A DNA stretch of 63,557 nt from Pseudomonas lundensis (GCF_002269125.1 NZ_NQKI01000029.1:1-63557); one strand, 5' to 3'. Counted from the stretch's first letter, positions 20,801 through 28,221 are shown. A program made the numbers and translations. The notes: a model not told the origin generated them from the sequence alone.

Positions 20801-23800
20801 GTGGTTACTGAGAATGAACCAGTAATGCCCGGCGCTGCGTCGAATCAGGCGCAGGCTGAAGGGCGGCGTGTTGAGCAGGTCAAAGCCTTCTGCACGCTCT
20901 TGCGCCAGCAACGCGTGCAACGCCGCTTCGTGTTCGGACTCGGGCCGATCGGTCCAGTCATGCACCTGCACGTTCGGCGCTGCGTCGCGGTGGATGATTT
21001 GCAGCATGTTGCCGTCATCGTCGACGCTGAACGACGCGCGCAACGCATCGTGACGCTGGGCCACGGCGTGCCAAGCCGCGGTGAAGCGCGGCAGGTCGAT
21101 TTCGCTGTCGATGGTGTAGCGGTCTTGCATGAAATAGATGCCCGAACCCGGTTCGAGCAGGGTGTGGACCAGCAAGCCCTGCTGCATCGGCGACAGCGGA
21201 TAAATGTCTTCAATGGTGGCGGGCGCCACCGTGAGGTTATCCAGTTGCTGCTGAGTGAGGCGTGCCAGCGGGAAGTCCGACGGCGTCATGCCGCCGGTCT
21301 TGTGGGTCACGCAGTGCTCGATCAGCGCCGACAGTTCGCGCTGGTAGTCGTCCATCAATGCGCCAATGGTCGCCTCTTCAAACATCGCTGTGCTGAAGGT
21401 CCATTGCAGGTTCAGCTCGCCTCCATAGACCTGGCTTTCGATGCTCAGCCAGTTGGCCAGCGGCGCCTGTTCATCCTGCGCCTGACCGGCGCTTTGCGCG
21501 GCCGGGACGAACATCGCCTGAGCATCGAACTGGCGATCGAACTGCCCCAGGTAGTTGAAGGTGATGCGCGGTGTGGCCAGCGCGGCCAGTTGCGCCCCCG
21601 CGTCGCTGCCCGCCAGGTAGCGCAGCAAACCATAGCCGACGCCCTTGTCCGGGACACTGCGCAATTGTTCCTTGATGGCTTTGATCGACTCGCCCATGCC
21701 GTCGGTTGGCGTCAGTTGCACCGGGAACAGGCTGGTAAACCAGCCCACGGTGCGCGACAGGTCAAGACCGTCGAACAGGTCTTCGCGACCATGGCCTTCG
21801 AGTTGAATCAGACTGCTGCTGTGCCCGCTCCAGCGGCAAATCACCCGTGCCAGCGCCGTCAACAACAGATCATTAACCTGGGTGCGGTAGGTCGCTGGCG
21901 CCACGTGCAGCAACTGCCGGGTACGTTCGGCGTCGAGGCTGAACGCACGTGTTTGCCCATGACGGTTCTGCAACCCGCCCCCGGCACGGTCGCATGGCAA
22001 CGCACTGCTGGCCCCGCTCAGTTGAGCGTGCCATTGCGCAAGTTCCGGCAAACGCGCCTGCGCAGCCGCCTGCAATTGCGCTGTCCAGGCCTGATAGCTA
22101 CTGGTTTTGGCCTGTGGCGCCTGTGCAGGGTGTTCGTAGAACTGTTGTAAGTCCTCCAGCAGCACCCGCCACGACACACCATCCACAGCCAAATGGTGCA
22201 CCACCAACAGCACCCGCTGGCTGTGGTCGGGCATTTCCACCAGAACTGCACGCAACAAAGGCCCTGCTTGCAGATCAAGGCTGCGCTGCGCGTGTTCGCA
22301 CAGGCTGTTGAGTTCGTCCAGCGAAGCAGCGTGTTGATGCCACAGCAACGGCTCGGCCGACAGCTCGCCATAAGCTTGTTGCCATTGGCCATCGCGCTGC
22401 TCGAAACGCAGGCGCAAGGCATCGTGATGGGTCAGCAGTTGCCGCAGCGCGTGCTCCAGCGGCGCGGCCTTGACCGGCTGACGCGGGTGCAACAGTAAGG
22501 ACTGGTTCCAGTGATGGCGTGACGGCATCGCCTGTTCGAAGAACCAATGCTGCACCGGTGCCAATGCCACCGGGCCCTGGGCCAGGCCCTGATCGATCGA
22601 CGTGTGCGTGCTCAGCCCGGCAACCCGCGCCAGGCTGCGGATAGTCTGGTGCTGAAACAAGTCACGAGGGCTGAAGGCGATGCCCGCCTGACGCGCCCGA
22701 CTGACCACCTGAATGGAGATGATCGAGTCGCCGCCCAGCGCAAAGAAATTGTCGTCAACGCCAATGTGCGCCACGCCCAGCACGGCCTGCCAGATGGCGG
22801 CCAGACGCTGTTCCAGTTCATTGGCAGGCGCGGTGTACACCTGCTGCGTCGACGCCGGGTCGGGACGCGGCAAGGCTTTTCGCTCCAGCTTGCCGTTGGG
22901 CGACAGCGGCAGGCGCTCTAGGCTGATCCAGTGGCCGGGCACCATGTAGTCCGGTACGCCGCGCAGCAGATGGGCCGTCAACGCAGCTTGCCAATCGCCA
23001 GCCGTGGCCGGGTCTTGCAGGACCACGTACGCCACCAGTTGTTTGCCGTCGAGCACCAGCACCACGGCTTCACGCACGCCAGCATGCTCTGCCAGGCGCG
23101 CCTCGATTTCCCCCAGCTCAATGCGCAACCCGCGCAGCTTGACCTGATGGTCGAGACGCCCCAGGTACTCAATCACCCCGTCCACGCGCTGGCGCACCAG
23201 GTCGCCCGTGCGGTACAGGCGTTCGCCATCATTGAACGGGCACGGCACGAAGCGTTCGGCGGTCAAGCCCGGACGTCGATGGTAACTACGGGCCAGACCG
23301 GCGCCCCCTACATACAGCTCGCCCGCCACCCCCAGCGCCACCGGCGACAGGTCAGCATCGAGCACCCAGGTGCGCAGGTTGGCAATCGGAAGGCCAATCG
23401 GCACGCTGGCTGCGCCTTCATCGACACAGGTCCAGTGCGTGACGTCGATGGCGGCCTCGGTCGGGCCGTACAAATTGTACAGCTCGGCGCCCGGCAGCTT
23501 GGTAAACACCTGTTGTTGAGCGTCCACCGACAGCGCTTCACCGCTGCACACAATGCGCTGCAAGCTGATGCAGTGCTCCACGCCGGTCTCGTGGATAAAG
23601 GCTTGCAGCATTGATGGCACGAAATGCAGGGTGGTGACCTGATGCTGGCGGATAGTGTCGATCAGGCGCAGCGGCTCGCGGTGTTCTCCCGGCTGCGCCA
23701 CCACCAGCCGCGCCCCCGTGAGCAGCGGCCAGAAAAATTCCCACACTGATACGTCAAAGCTGAACGGGGTTTTTTGCAGGACCGTGTCGTGCGCACGCAG

Positions 23801-25873
23801 GCCATACGCCTGCTGCATCCAGCACAAACGATTGACCAGCGCCGCATGGGTGTTGCCCGCGCCTTTCGGGCGCCCGGTCGAGCCCGAGGTGTAAATCACA
23901 TAAGCCAGGTGCTGCGCGTCATGGGCGAGGTTCAGGTTGCTGTCGTCATAGCCTTGCAGCGCTTGGGCGCGGTCATCGAGGGCAATAACCCGAATGTCGG
24001 CCGTAGGCAGACCGGCCACGAGCGCTTGCTGCGTGAGCAACAGGCCGATGCCGCTGTCTTCGATCATGTAGGCCAGACGTTCTTGCGGGTAGTCAGGGTC
24101 CAGCGGCACATAGGCACCCCCCGCCTTGAGGATGGCCAGCAGGCCGATCACCATGTCCATCGAACGTTCAAGCGCAATGCCCACCAGCACATCCGGGCCC
24201 ACGCCCTGCGCGCGCAGGTGACGTGCCAACTGGTTGGCGCGGGCATTGAGTTGCGCATAACTGAGCGTCTGGTCCCCGAACACCAGCGCGCAGGATTGCG
24301 GGGTACGCGCGACCTGCGCTTCGAGCAAATGATGCAGGCTGCGATGGGACGGGTAGGCGGCTGCCGTGTTGTTCCACTCGTGTACCTGCGTGTGCCACTC
24401 GCTGTCATCGAGCATCGGCAACTCGCCCACCCGGCATTCGGTATCTGCCACCAGCGCCCGCAGCAGGTTGCTCCAGTGGCGCGCCATGCGGGTGATGGTC
24501 GCAGCATCGAACAGATCGTTGGCATAGGTCAGCGCCGCATTCAGGTGCCCGCCTTTTTCCCAGGTGTCGAGGCTCAGGTCGAACTGGGTGGTGCGCCCTT
24601 CCCATTCGACCAGCCCCAGTTCAAGGCCCGAGGCCGTCTTGACCGTTTCAATGTCCGCCACCTGCGGCTGGTGGTTGTACATCACTTGAAACAACGGGTT
24701 ATGGCTCAGGTTACGTTCCAGCTTGAACGCCTCGACTAACTGCTCGAACGGCAGTTCCTGATGGGCCTGAGCACCGAGGGCGGTTTCCTTGACGGCGCGC
24801 AGCAGGTCGGCCACCGGGGTCTGGGCATTCAGTTCACAGCGCAACACCTGAGTGTTCACGAACAAGCCGATCAGCCCTTCGACTTCACGCCGGTTGCGGT
24901 TGGCAATCGGTACACCAACACGCACGTCGGTCTGGCCGCTGTAGCGGTGCAACACAATATTGAACGCCGCCAGCAGCAGCATGAACAGCGTGACATTGTG
25001 CCGTTGGGCCAACGTGCGCAACTGCTCCACCCGTGCGGGGTCGAGCGCGAATTCATAGCGGGTGCCGCGATAGCTCGGCATCGCCGGGCGCGGGTAGTCG
25101 GTGGGTAACGCGATGACCGGGTGCTCTTCGCCAAGCGTGGCGTGCCAGTACGTGAGCTGCCGCGCCTGCTCTCCAGCTTCCAGCCAGCGGCGTTGCCACA
25201 GCGCATAGTCGCTGTATTGAATCGGCAATTGGGGCAGTTGCGGCGACTGACCGCGTTCAAAGGCGTCATAACCGCGAATAAACTCGTCGATCAGCACATT
25301 CATCGACCAGCCGTCAGACACAATGTGGTGCAGGGTCAACAGCAGTACGTGTTCGTCCTCGGCCAGTTTCAGCAATTTGATGCGCAACAAGGGGCCATTG
25401 GCCAGATCGAAAGGCAACAGCGATTGGCGCTGCGCCTCGGCCGCCACCGCCCCATCGCGCTCCACGGCAGGCAACAGGGTGAAATCCATTGCTTCAACCG
25501 CAAGCGGCTGGCTCAAAGCCACTTGCTCGAGGCTGTCATCGGCGTGCTGGCGAAACACCGTGCGCAGGGTTTCGTGGCGCTGTACCACATGCGCAAACGC
25601 CTGCTCCAGGGCCGCGACGTTCAATTGACCCTTGAGGCGCACCGCCCCCGGCAGGTTGTACGCGCCACTGTGCGGGTCCAGCTGCCACAAAAACCACATG
25701 CGCCGCTGTGCATAGGACAGCGCATGGCGATCGTCTTGCGCCACGTCTTTCGGAATCGGGAACTGAGAAAAGTCGATCCCTTCCCCGCGCAAGCCGTCGA
25801 GGAATAACCGGCGTTTTTCCAGCGGTAATTCGATGAACCGGCGGGCAAGTTTGAGGGACTTCTCAGCATTCAT
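14810..25873 (-). CDS. Pyoverdine-type nonribosomal peptide synthetase, C-A(Ser)-T-E-C-A(Dab)-T-C-A(Thr)-T
   Basis: 3687 aa, three modules, no thioesterase. Approximate order: C1 50-480 (HHIVSDGWS, LCL type), A1 500-1010, T1 1030-1100 (LGGDSI), E 1110-1540 (HHLAVDGVSW, EGHGREDL), C2 1570-2000, A2 2020-2540, T2 2555-2625 (LGGHSL), C3 2640-3070 (HHIAADGWS), A3 3090-3600, T3 3615-3685 (LGGHSL). Specificity residues read by eye: A1 D-V-W-H-V-S-L-I-D-K (Ser); A2 D-I-W-E-L-T-A-D-D-K (2,4-diaminobutyrate in pseudomonads); A3 D-F-W-N-I-G-M-V-H-K (Thr). Predicted output is D-Ser-Dab-Thr, handed to the next synthetase. C1 is an ordinary chain-extending C domain, so it must receive a chain from elsewhere, in a pyoverdine pathway the Glu-D-Tyr-Dab chromophore precursor made by PvdL. 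C2 has HHILIDAW where the motif usually ends DG. A candidate PvdS box lies 56 bases upstream. It fills a pvdI/pvdJ role. Confidence 0.93.
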   Translation of the reverse strand: MNAEKSLKLARRFIELPLEKRRLFLDGLRGEGIDFSQFPIPKDVAQDDRHALSYAQRRMWFLWQLDPHSGAYNLPGAVRLKGQLNVAALEQAFAHVVQRHETLRTVFRQHADDSLEQVALSQPLAVEAMDFTLLPAVERDGAVAAEAQRQSLLPFDLANGPLLRIKLLKLAEDEHVLLLTLHHIVSDGWSMNVLIDEFIRGYDAFERGQSPQLPQLPIQYSDYALWQRRWLEAGEQARQLTYWHATLGEEHPVIALPTDYPRPAMPSYRGTRYEFALDPARVEQLRTLAQRHNVTLFMLLLAAFNIVLHRYSGQTDVRVGVPIANRNRREVEGLIGLFVNTQVLRCELNAQTPVADLLRAVKETALGAQAHQELPFEQLVEAFKLERNLSHNPLFQVMYNHQPQVADIETVKTASGLELGLVEWEGRTTQFDLSLDTWEKGGHLNAALTYANDLFDAATITRMARHWSNLLRALVADTECRVGELPMLDDSEWHTQVHEWNNTAAAYPSHRSLHHLLEAQVARTPQSCALVFGDQTLSYAQLNARANQLARHLRAQGVGPDVLVGIALERSMDMVIGLLAILKAGGAYVPLDPDYPQERLAYMIEDSGIGLLLTQQALVAGLPTADIRVIALDDRAQALQGYDDSNLNLAHDAQHLAYVIYTSGSTGRPKGAGNTHAALVNRLCWMQQAYGLRAHDTVLQKTPFSFDVSVWEFFWPLLTGARLVVAQPGEHREPLRLIDTIRQHQVTTLHFVPSMLQAFIHETGVEHCISLQRIVCSGEALSVDAQQQVFTKLPGAELYNLYGPTEAAIDVTHWTCVDEGAASVPIGLPIANLRTWVLDADLSPVALGVAGELYVGGAGLARSYHRRPGLTAERFVPCPFNDGERLYRTGDLVRQRVDGVIEYLGRLDHQVKLRGLRIELGEIEARLAEHAGVREAVVLVLDGKQLVAYVVLQDPATAGDWQAALTAHLLRGVPDYMVPGHWISLERLPLSPNGKLERKALPRPDPASTQQVYTAPANELEQRLAAIWQAVLGVAHIGVDDNFFALGGDSIISIQVVSRARQAGIAFSPRDLFQHQTIRSLARVAGLSTHTSIDQGLAQGPVALAPVQHWFFEQAMPSRHHWNQSLLLHPRQPVKAAPLEHALRQLLTHHDALRLRFEQRDGQWQQAYGELSAEPLLWHQHAASLDELNSLCEHAQRSLDLQAGPLLRAVLVEMPDHSQRVLLVVHHLAVDGVSWRVLLEDLQQFYEHPAQAPQAKTSSYQAWTAQLQAAAQARLPELAQWHAQLSGASSALPCDRAGGGLQNRHGQTRAFSLDAERTRQLLHVAPATYRTQVNDLLLTALARVICRWSGHSSSLIQLEGHGREDLFDGLDLSRTVGWFTSLFPVQLTPTDGMGESIKAIKEQLRSVPDKGVGYGLLRYLAGSDAGAQLAALATPRITFNYLGQFDRQFDAQAMFVPAAQSAGQAQDEQAPLANWLSIESQVYGGELNLQWTFSTAMFEEATIGALMDDYQRELSALIEHCVTHKTGGMTPSDFPLARLTQQQLDNLTVAPATIEDIYPLSPMQQGLLVHTLLEPGSGIYFMQDRYTIDSEIDLPRFTAAWHAVAQRHDALRASFSVDDDGNMLQIIHRDAAPNVQVHDWTDRPESEHEAALHALLAQERAEGFDLLNTPPFSLRLIRRSAGHYWFILSNHHILIDAWCRSLLLQDFFTLYSGQRSLPPAGRYRDFIQWLQAQGEREALQAWTQELAGFEQPTPLPFDRPMRRQGGFSQIGDVYADLQVSQGRALRALAQRYQLTVNTLTQAAWALVLQRYSGLDEVLFGVTVAGRPVNRPEMQDTVGLFINSIALRIQLPRAGQDVSVQAWLQGLFEHNLALREHEHLPLLQIQACSGLDKGQSIFDSLFVYENAPVESAVVTGAEQISAKSDSARTHTNYPMTVVVYPGDALGLHLSYDKRFFDDATAERLLADFKRLLLAIGEHADGQFADLPVVDAAEREHLLQAGNHTDRDYPLAEGYVRLFEAQHDAHPQHVVATCLDQHWTYRELETRANRLGHALMAAGVGVDQPVALLAERSLELLGMMLGSFKAGAAYLPLDPQLPAGRLLDLLQLGHVPVLVATAACGDQARALLAQLAPAHPPRLVVWDDVQAQGFSSARPGIYTGPDHLAYVIFTSGSTGTPKGVMVEQAGMLNNQLSKRPYLDLGRDAVIAQTASQSFDISVWQFLAAPLLGAQVDIVPNTIAHDPAALLGHVAARGISVLESVPSLIQSLLDEPDRPLTGLRWMLPTGEAMPPELARRWLQRYPGIGLVNAYGPAECSDDVALFRVDAASAESAYLPIGLATDNNRLYVLDGGLQPVPTGVVGELYVAGTGVGRGYVGDPLRTACVFLPNPYARQPGERLYRTGDLARRRTDGQLEYVGRIDQQVKVRGFRIELGEIESRLRDLNGVREAAVVVQDSPTGKALVAFVVAHDSAPQWSTLREQLKAALKAQLPDYMVPLQWLPLDHLPLNANGKVDRKALAQVHAADWQREVVAPHAGIESRIAAIWQEVFKLDAVSRDDNFFELGGHSLLVAQVVSRVRQQLMIELPLSSLFETSVLSEFAARCQAQPQMQSAPALRPMAHGQAAVLSYAQQRQWILWQLDPASAAYNIPVALRLKGALNRDALLRSFNDLQARHATLRTTFIQDGEHARGVEHASLPLALRELTLAAPAEAEAEVQARIAEEMRQPFDLRNGPLLRVLLLTVGAEEQVLVLTVHHIAADGWSMQVMVDEFSALYQAHAQGQAPELPALAVSYADYAVWQRDGLQAGEGERQLSAWTAHLGHQHPPLELPSELTRPAIRSERGARLELAVEPELAAGLRQLAQQHNVTLFMLLLASYQAVLHRYSGQSAINVGVPTAGRNHLETEGLIGFFINTQVLRADIDGQQTFASLLQQVKKTALWAQAHQELPFEQLVDALQPERSLSHSPLFQVLFNHQRQIGESVERSVPGLVIQRMVWQQHTAQFDLALDTEEQGEQLHASLTYASDVYDAATIERLAGHWLNLLRAVVREPQQRIAALELLAPGEQQALLRHWNPQVEVQPVAPALHQLFEAQAAAQPHAVALRCGEQSLDYGDLNARSNQLARKLRERGVGPEVRVGIATERAIPLVVGVLAILKAGGAYVPLDPHYPAERLSYMIEDSGIRLLLTQEHLLENLPPHVGVQTLCLEQMALDRFSADNLPNLTHPDNLAYVIYTSGSTGRPKGALLSHGNVTRLLSATEQVFGFNPNDVWTLFHSYAFDFSVWELFGALCSGGRLVIVPYFISREPQAFHQLLCDEGVTVLNQTPTAFRQLIPVACQSPQALALRWVIFGGEVLELSSLRPWYERFGERATTLVNMYGITETTVHVTFRALSPADLEANVQSPIGRPLSDLSWYLLDSQLHPVPPGCAGELYIAGQGLARGYHGRAGLSAERFVPSPFAPGERLYRSGDLARQRADGNIDYLGRIDQQVKIRGFRIELGEIETCLKQQPGVAEAVLTVHASAQGPQLCAYVVAIDTPADPLAWREHLRAALKVDLPDYMVPSHWRLLDALPLTGNGKLDRKALPPPEAEDGQRPYSAPVGELETRLAAIWASVLHVERVGRHDNFFELGGHSLLAAQANARVELELGIELALRALFEAADLQAYAAVAQAQTPADNDARLSALESLLDEMEIN

Positions 25874-25928
25874 CTGGCTTCTTCCGTACGTATTGGCTAT
25901 CGAGCGTTGGCTCGGCTATCCCTACGGA

Positions 25929-25952
25929 ACGGATGAACGCGGCGGAAAATTA
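25929..25952 (-). promoter_or_regulatory. Candidate PvdS (iron-starvation) promoter of the NRPS operon
   Basis: On the minus strand TAATT is followed after exactly 16 bases by CGT. The PvdS consensus is TAAAT-N16-CGT, so there is one mismatch in the -35 part. The -10-like CGT lies about 56 bases upstream of the first NRPS ATG. The perfect box of the divergent gene 60 bases away supports iron-starvation control of this region. Confidence 0.6.
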
Positions 25953-26014
25953 ACCTGCATGCGCACCCGCCTGGCAGGCGGGTATTGGAGGTTTTTCAAG
26001 GTGGCCGCTGCGGC

Positions 26015-26038
26015 TAAATACCGGCAGCACTCACTCGT
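26015..26038 (+). promoter_or_regulatory. PvdS (iron-starvation) promoter of the SIP reductase gene
   Basis: TAAAT at 26015-26019, 16 bases, then CGT at 26036-26038: a perfect match to the extracytoplasmic-function sigma factor PvdS consensus used for pyoverdine genes. It ends 36 bases before the ATG at 26075. This is the strongest sequence evidence that the locus belongs to the pyoverdine regulon. Confidence 0.82.
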
Positions 26039-26074
26039 TATCAAGCATGACATCCACTGACCAAGGTGCTGTTT

Positions 26075-27025
26075 ATGTCTGTCGCCGCGACGCTGGTGCA
26101 CGCTCTGCGCAAACGCCTGAGCAAACCCGGCGGTTATGAACTGTTCGACATCCGCCTCAAACAGCGCATCGCCTTGAGCCCTTCGCTGATGCGTTTCGTT
26201 TTTACCGGCGATGAGGTGGGGCTGATGCAAATACTGGCGCCGGATCAGCGGGTCAAGCTGTTCTTTCCGAGCACCGATGGCACCTCGCCCTGCCTGCCCA
26301 AGAGCGGTGACTGGCAAGCGGCGCGACGAGCCTTGAGCGCCGAGAAAACACCGCCCATGCGCACCTACACCCTGCGCAACCTGCGGCCCGATGCCCACGA
26401 GCTGGACATCGACTTCGTCTTGCATGGGGAAACAGGCCCGGCCTCGCGCTGGGCCATGCACTGCCAGCCGGGTGACCGCTTGCAGATCGTCGCGCCTCAT
26501 GCGGCGTACCGGGGCGACCCCGGTGGCTATGAATGGCAGCCGCCTGACGGGGTGCGCCACGTGTTATTGATCGGCGACGAAACCGCACTGCCGGCGATGG
26601 CCGGAATTCTGGAACAACTGGCCGACCATCCCGATGCGCCGCACGTTCAAGCCTTTATCGAGGTCCCCGAAGAGGCGGACTGCCTGCCCCTGCTCTGCGG
26701 CCTCAATGCCAAGGTGCATTGGCTGCCCCGCGCCAGCCTGGGCAAACGCCACGGCGAAGGCATGATCCTGGCGGCCCGGGAACTGGCGAGCTTGCCGCCG
26801 ATACGTGCAGCACTGCACATTGCAACGCCTGAAGAAGCATTGGATTTAAACACGCAGCGCCCATGGGAGCGCGCCAGCGCCAAACAGGGCGACTTTTATG
26901 CATGGATTGCGGGCGAGTCCGCAGCCGTGATGGCCATACGACAATTCTTGATCAACGAACAAGGGCTGGCACGTCAGCAACTGACGTTAATGGGGTATTG
27001 GAAACAGGGGCGGTCGCTGGAATAA
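26075..27025 (+). CDS. Siderophore-interacting protein (SIP), FAD-dependent ferric-siderophore reductase
   Basis: 316 aa from the ATG at 26075, with AAGG 8 bases upstream (an in-frame GTG at 26066 has no better site). The N-terminal half has the FAD-binding barrel with the signature RTYTLRNL near residue 110; the C-terminal half has the NAD(P)H-binding SIP fold with LLIGDETALPA near 170 and GESAAVMAIRQFL near 285. Cytoplasmic SIP proteins of the ViuB/YqjH/FhuF-replacing type reduce Fe(III)-siderophores with a nicotinamide nucleotide or ferredoxin. It is transcribed divergently from the NRPS genes and has a perfect PvdS box. In the classic pyoverdine route iron is removed in the periplasm by FpvG, so a cytoplasmic reductase beside these genes is unexpected. 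It may serve imported xenosiderophores or a residual cytoplasmic pool. Confidence 0.9.
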   Translation: MSVAATLVHALRKRLSKPGGYELFDIRLKQRIALSPSLMRFVFTGDEVGLMQILAPDQRVKLFFPSTDGTSPCLPKSGDWQAARRALSAEKTPPMRTYTLRNLRPDAHELDIDFVLHGETGPASRWAMHCQPGDRLQIVAPHAAYRGDPGGYEWQPPDGVRHVLLIGDETALPAMAGILEQLADHPDAPHVQAFIEVPEEADCLPLLCGLNAKVHWLPRASLGKRHGEGMILAARELASLPPIRAALHIATPEEALDLNTQRPWERASAKQGDFYAWIAGESAAVMAIRQFLINEQGLARQQLTLMGYWKQGRSLE

Positions 27026-27121
27026 CACCTAAAGTGTGTCGCGATTGAGCATAACCCTGTTCAACCGCGCACACTTGAGTCGCTTGACCCGTCAGCGCGT
27101 TCGACAACAACAGGTAATTAA

Positions 27122-27991
27122 TCACACATCAACTTCGGACTTTCGATACTTTTCACCCTGAATAACAATTGCTTTGTCATTCACATCAGGGACAGGGCAT
27201 TTAGCGAGCGCGGATTGATTTTTCAATGTTTTATATAAGGCCTGCACATCAGGCCGGTATAACGCACCCGCGTCGTAGTCAGCCCGACTGGAACGAAAGA
27301 ACACAACTTCATTACACGGCATGAAAAAAAGGATGATGGAATTGTCTGCGACCTCGTCGACGGGGTCCAGAAGTGCTTCTTTTATTTTTATTGTATTTCG
27401 ATAATGCTCACCATTCGCCGCCTGATACACCGGACCCACTTTGTGAAAACTGTATGTTGTGCCTGAATCGTAGGGATAACGTGAAAACAACCGTGGCGGG
27501 TTGATGACGCCTGCAACGGGTTTGATACCCCCTGCGGAGCGGGGCGCTGACACGGCACGAGCCGTATAGCTATCCTCCTTCAGGGTCGCAGTCGTGCCAA
27601 TGAAATCAGTGTTGTTTCGAGGTGCATCATAACGCGGCCAAATTGCATAATCGAAGTCATCACCACCGGTTAAATTAATACTGTAAAGCGGGGCCGAATA
27701 ACCCACGGGACGGGGTGGATCTTTGACCTGCAACCTCTTCTTTAGCCAAACATCAATCGGATACAAAACAATATCCACTGCCAAATCCACCGGCATGGAG
27801 GCGATTCCCATCATCGGGAGCAACCCGAGTGTACCTATCCAGAGAAAGGGCTCTTTGACCATTTTCATATCTTCTCGAACCCCGCTAAACCCTCCTGACC
27901 GCTCACTCATCAACGTCCCACATCCGGACATCAGCGACATACACACCACCAAAACATATCCCTGTATTTCTTTATGGCGACTGACGTTCAT
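27122..27991 (-). CDS. YceK/YidQ-like lipoprotein
   Basis: 289 aa. The N-terminus is a lipoprotein signal with lipobox LMSGC (Cys24). The following GGFSGVREDM and a hydrophobic MPVDLAVDIVLYPIDV stretch resemble the YceK (formerly DUF1375) family of small outer-membrane lipoproteins. The remaining ~180 residues are an extension I do not recognise. RBS AAGGAG lies 6 bases before the ATG. The gene is visibly richer in A+T than its neighbours, runs opposite to them, and interrupts the SIP-fpvG order, which suggests later insertion. No role in iron transport is apparent. Confidence 0.7.
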   Translation of the reverse strand: MNVSRHKEIQGYVLVVCMSLMSGCGTLMSERSGGFSGVREDMKMVKEPFLWIGTLGLLPMMGIASMPVDLAVDIVLYPIDVWLKKRLQVKDPPRPVGYSAPLYSINLTGGDDFDYAIWPRYDAPRNNTDFIGTTATLKEDSYTARAVSAPRSAGGIKPVAGVINPPRLFSRYPYDSGTTYSFHKVGPVYQAANGEHYRNTIKIKEALLDPVDEVADNSIILFFMPCNEVVFFRSSRADYDAGALYRPDVQALYKTLKNQSALAKCPVPDVNDKAIVIQGEKYRKSEVDV

Positions 27992-28042
27992 TGCAACTCC
28001 TTGCCTCTTCTTTTTATCTGGTTTTTAACGGATGCACATGAA

Positions 28043-28066
28043 TAAATCTATAAATTAACAGGTCGC
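28043..28066 (+). promoter_or_regulatory. Weak candidate PvdS box ahead of fpvG
   Basis: TAAAT, exactly 16 bases, then CGC where CGT is expected. It lies in the AT-rich 230-base stretch between the lipoprotein gene and fpvG, and would give a 5' leader of about 150 bases. One mismatch in the invariant -10 part makes this tentative. The rest of the stretch (27992-28221) shows no other clear element. Confidence 0.3.
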
Positions 28067-28221
28067 AATGCCTATATTTTTGCCCATGTATGTGACTATC
28101 AACAAAACTGAATACCCTCTCTGAAATGCCCTACGAAAACGCGCTGTAATAATTCTTTACATCTCAAGGTTCGGGTTTCGGCCTGCTCATCCGTCCTACA
28201 TGGATAAGCAATCGCTTCTCA

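Noticed and set aside
3027..25873. Corrugatin-type lipopeptide siderophore instead of pyoverdine
   Set aside because: There is no His- or Asp-activating module, no fatty-acid starter C domain or acyl-ligase, while PvdS boxes and fpvGHJKCDEF point to pyoverdine.
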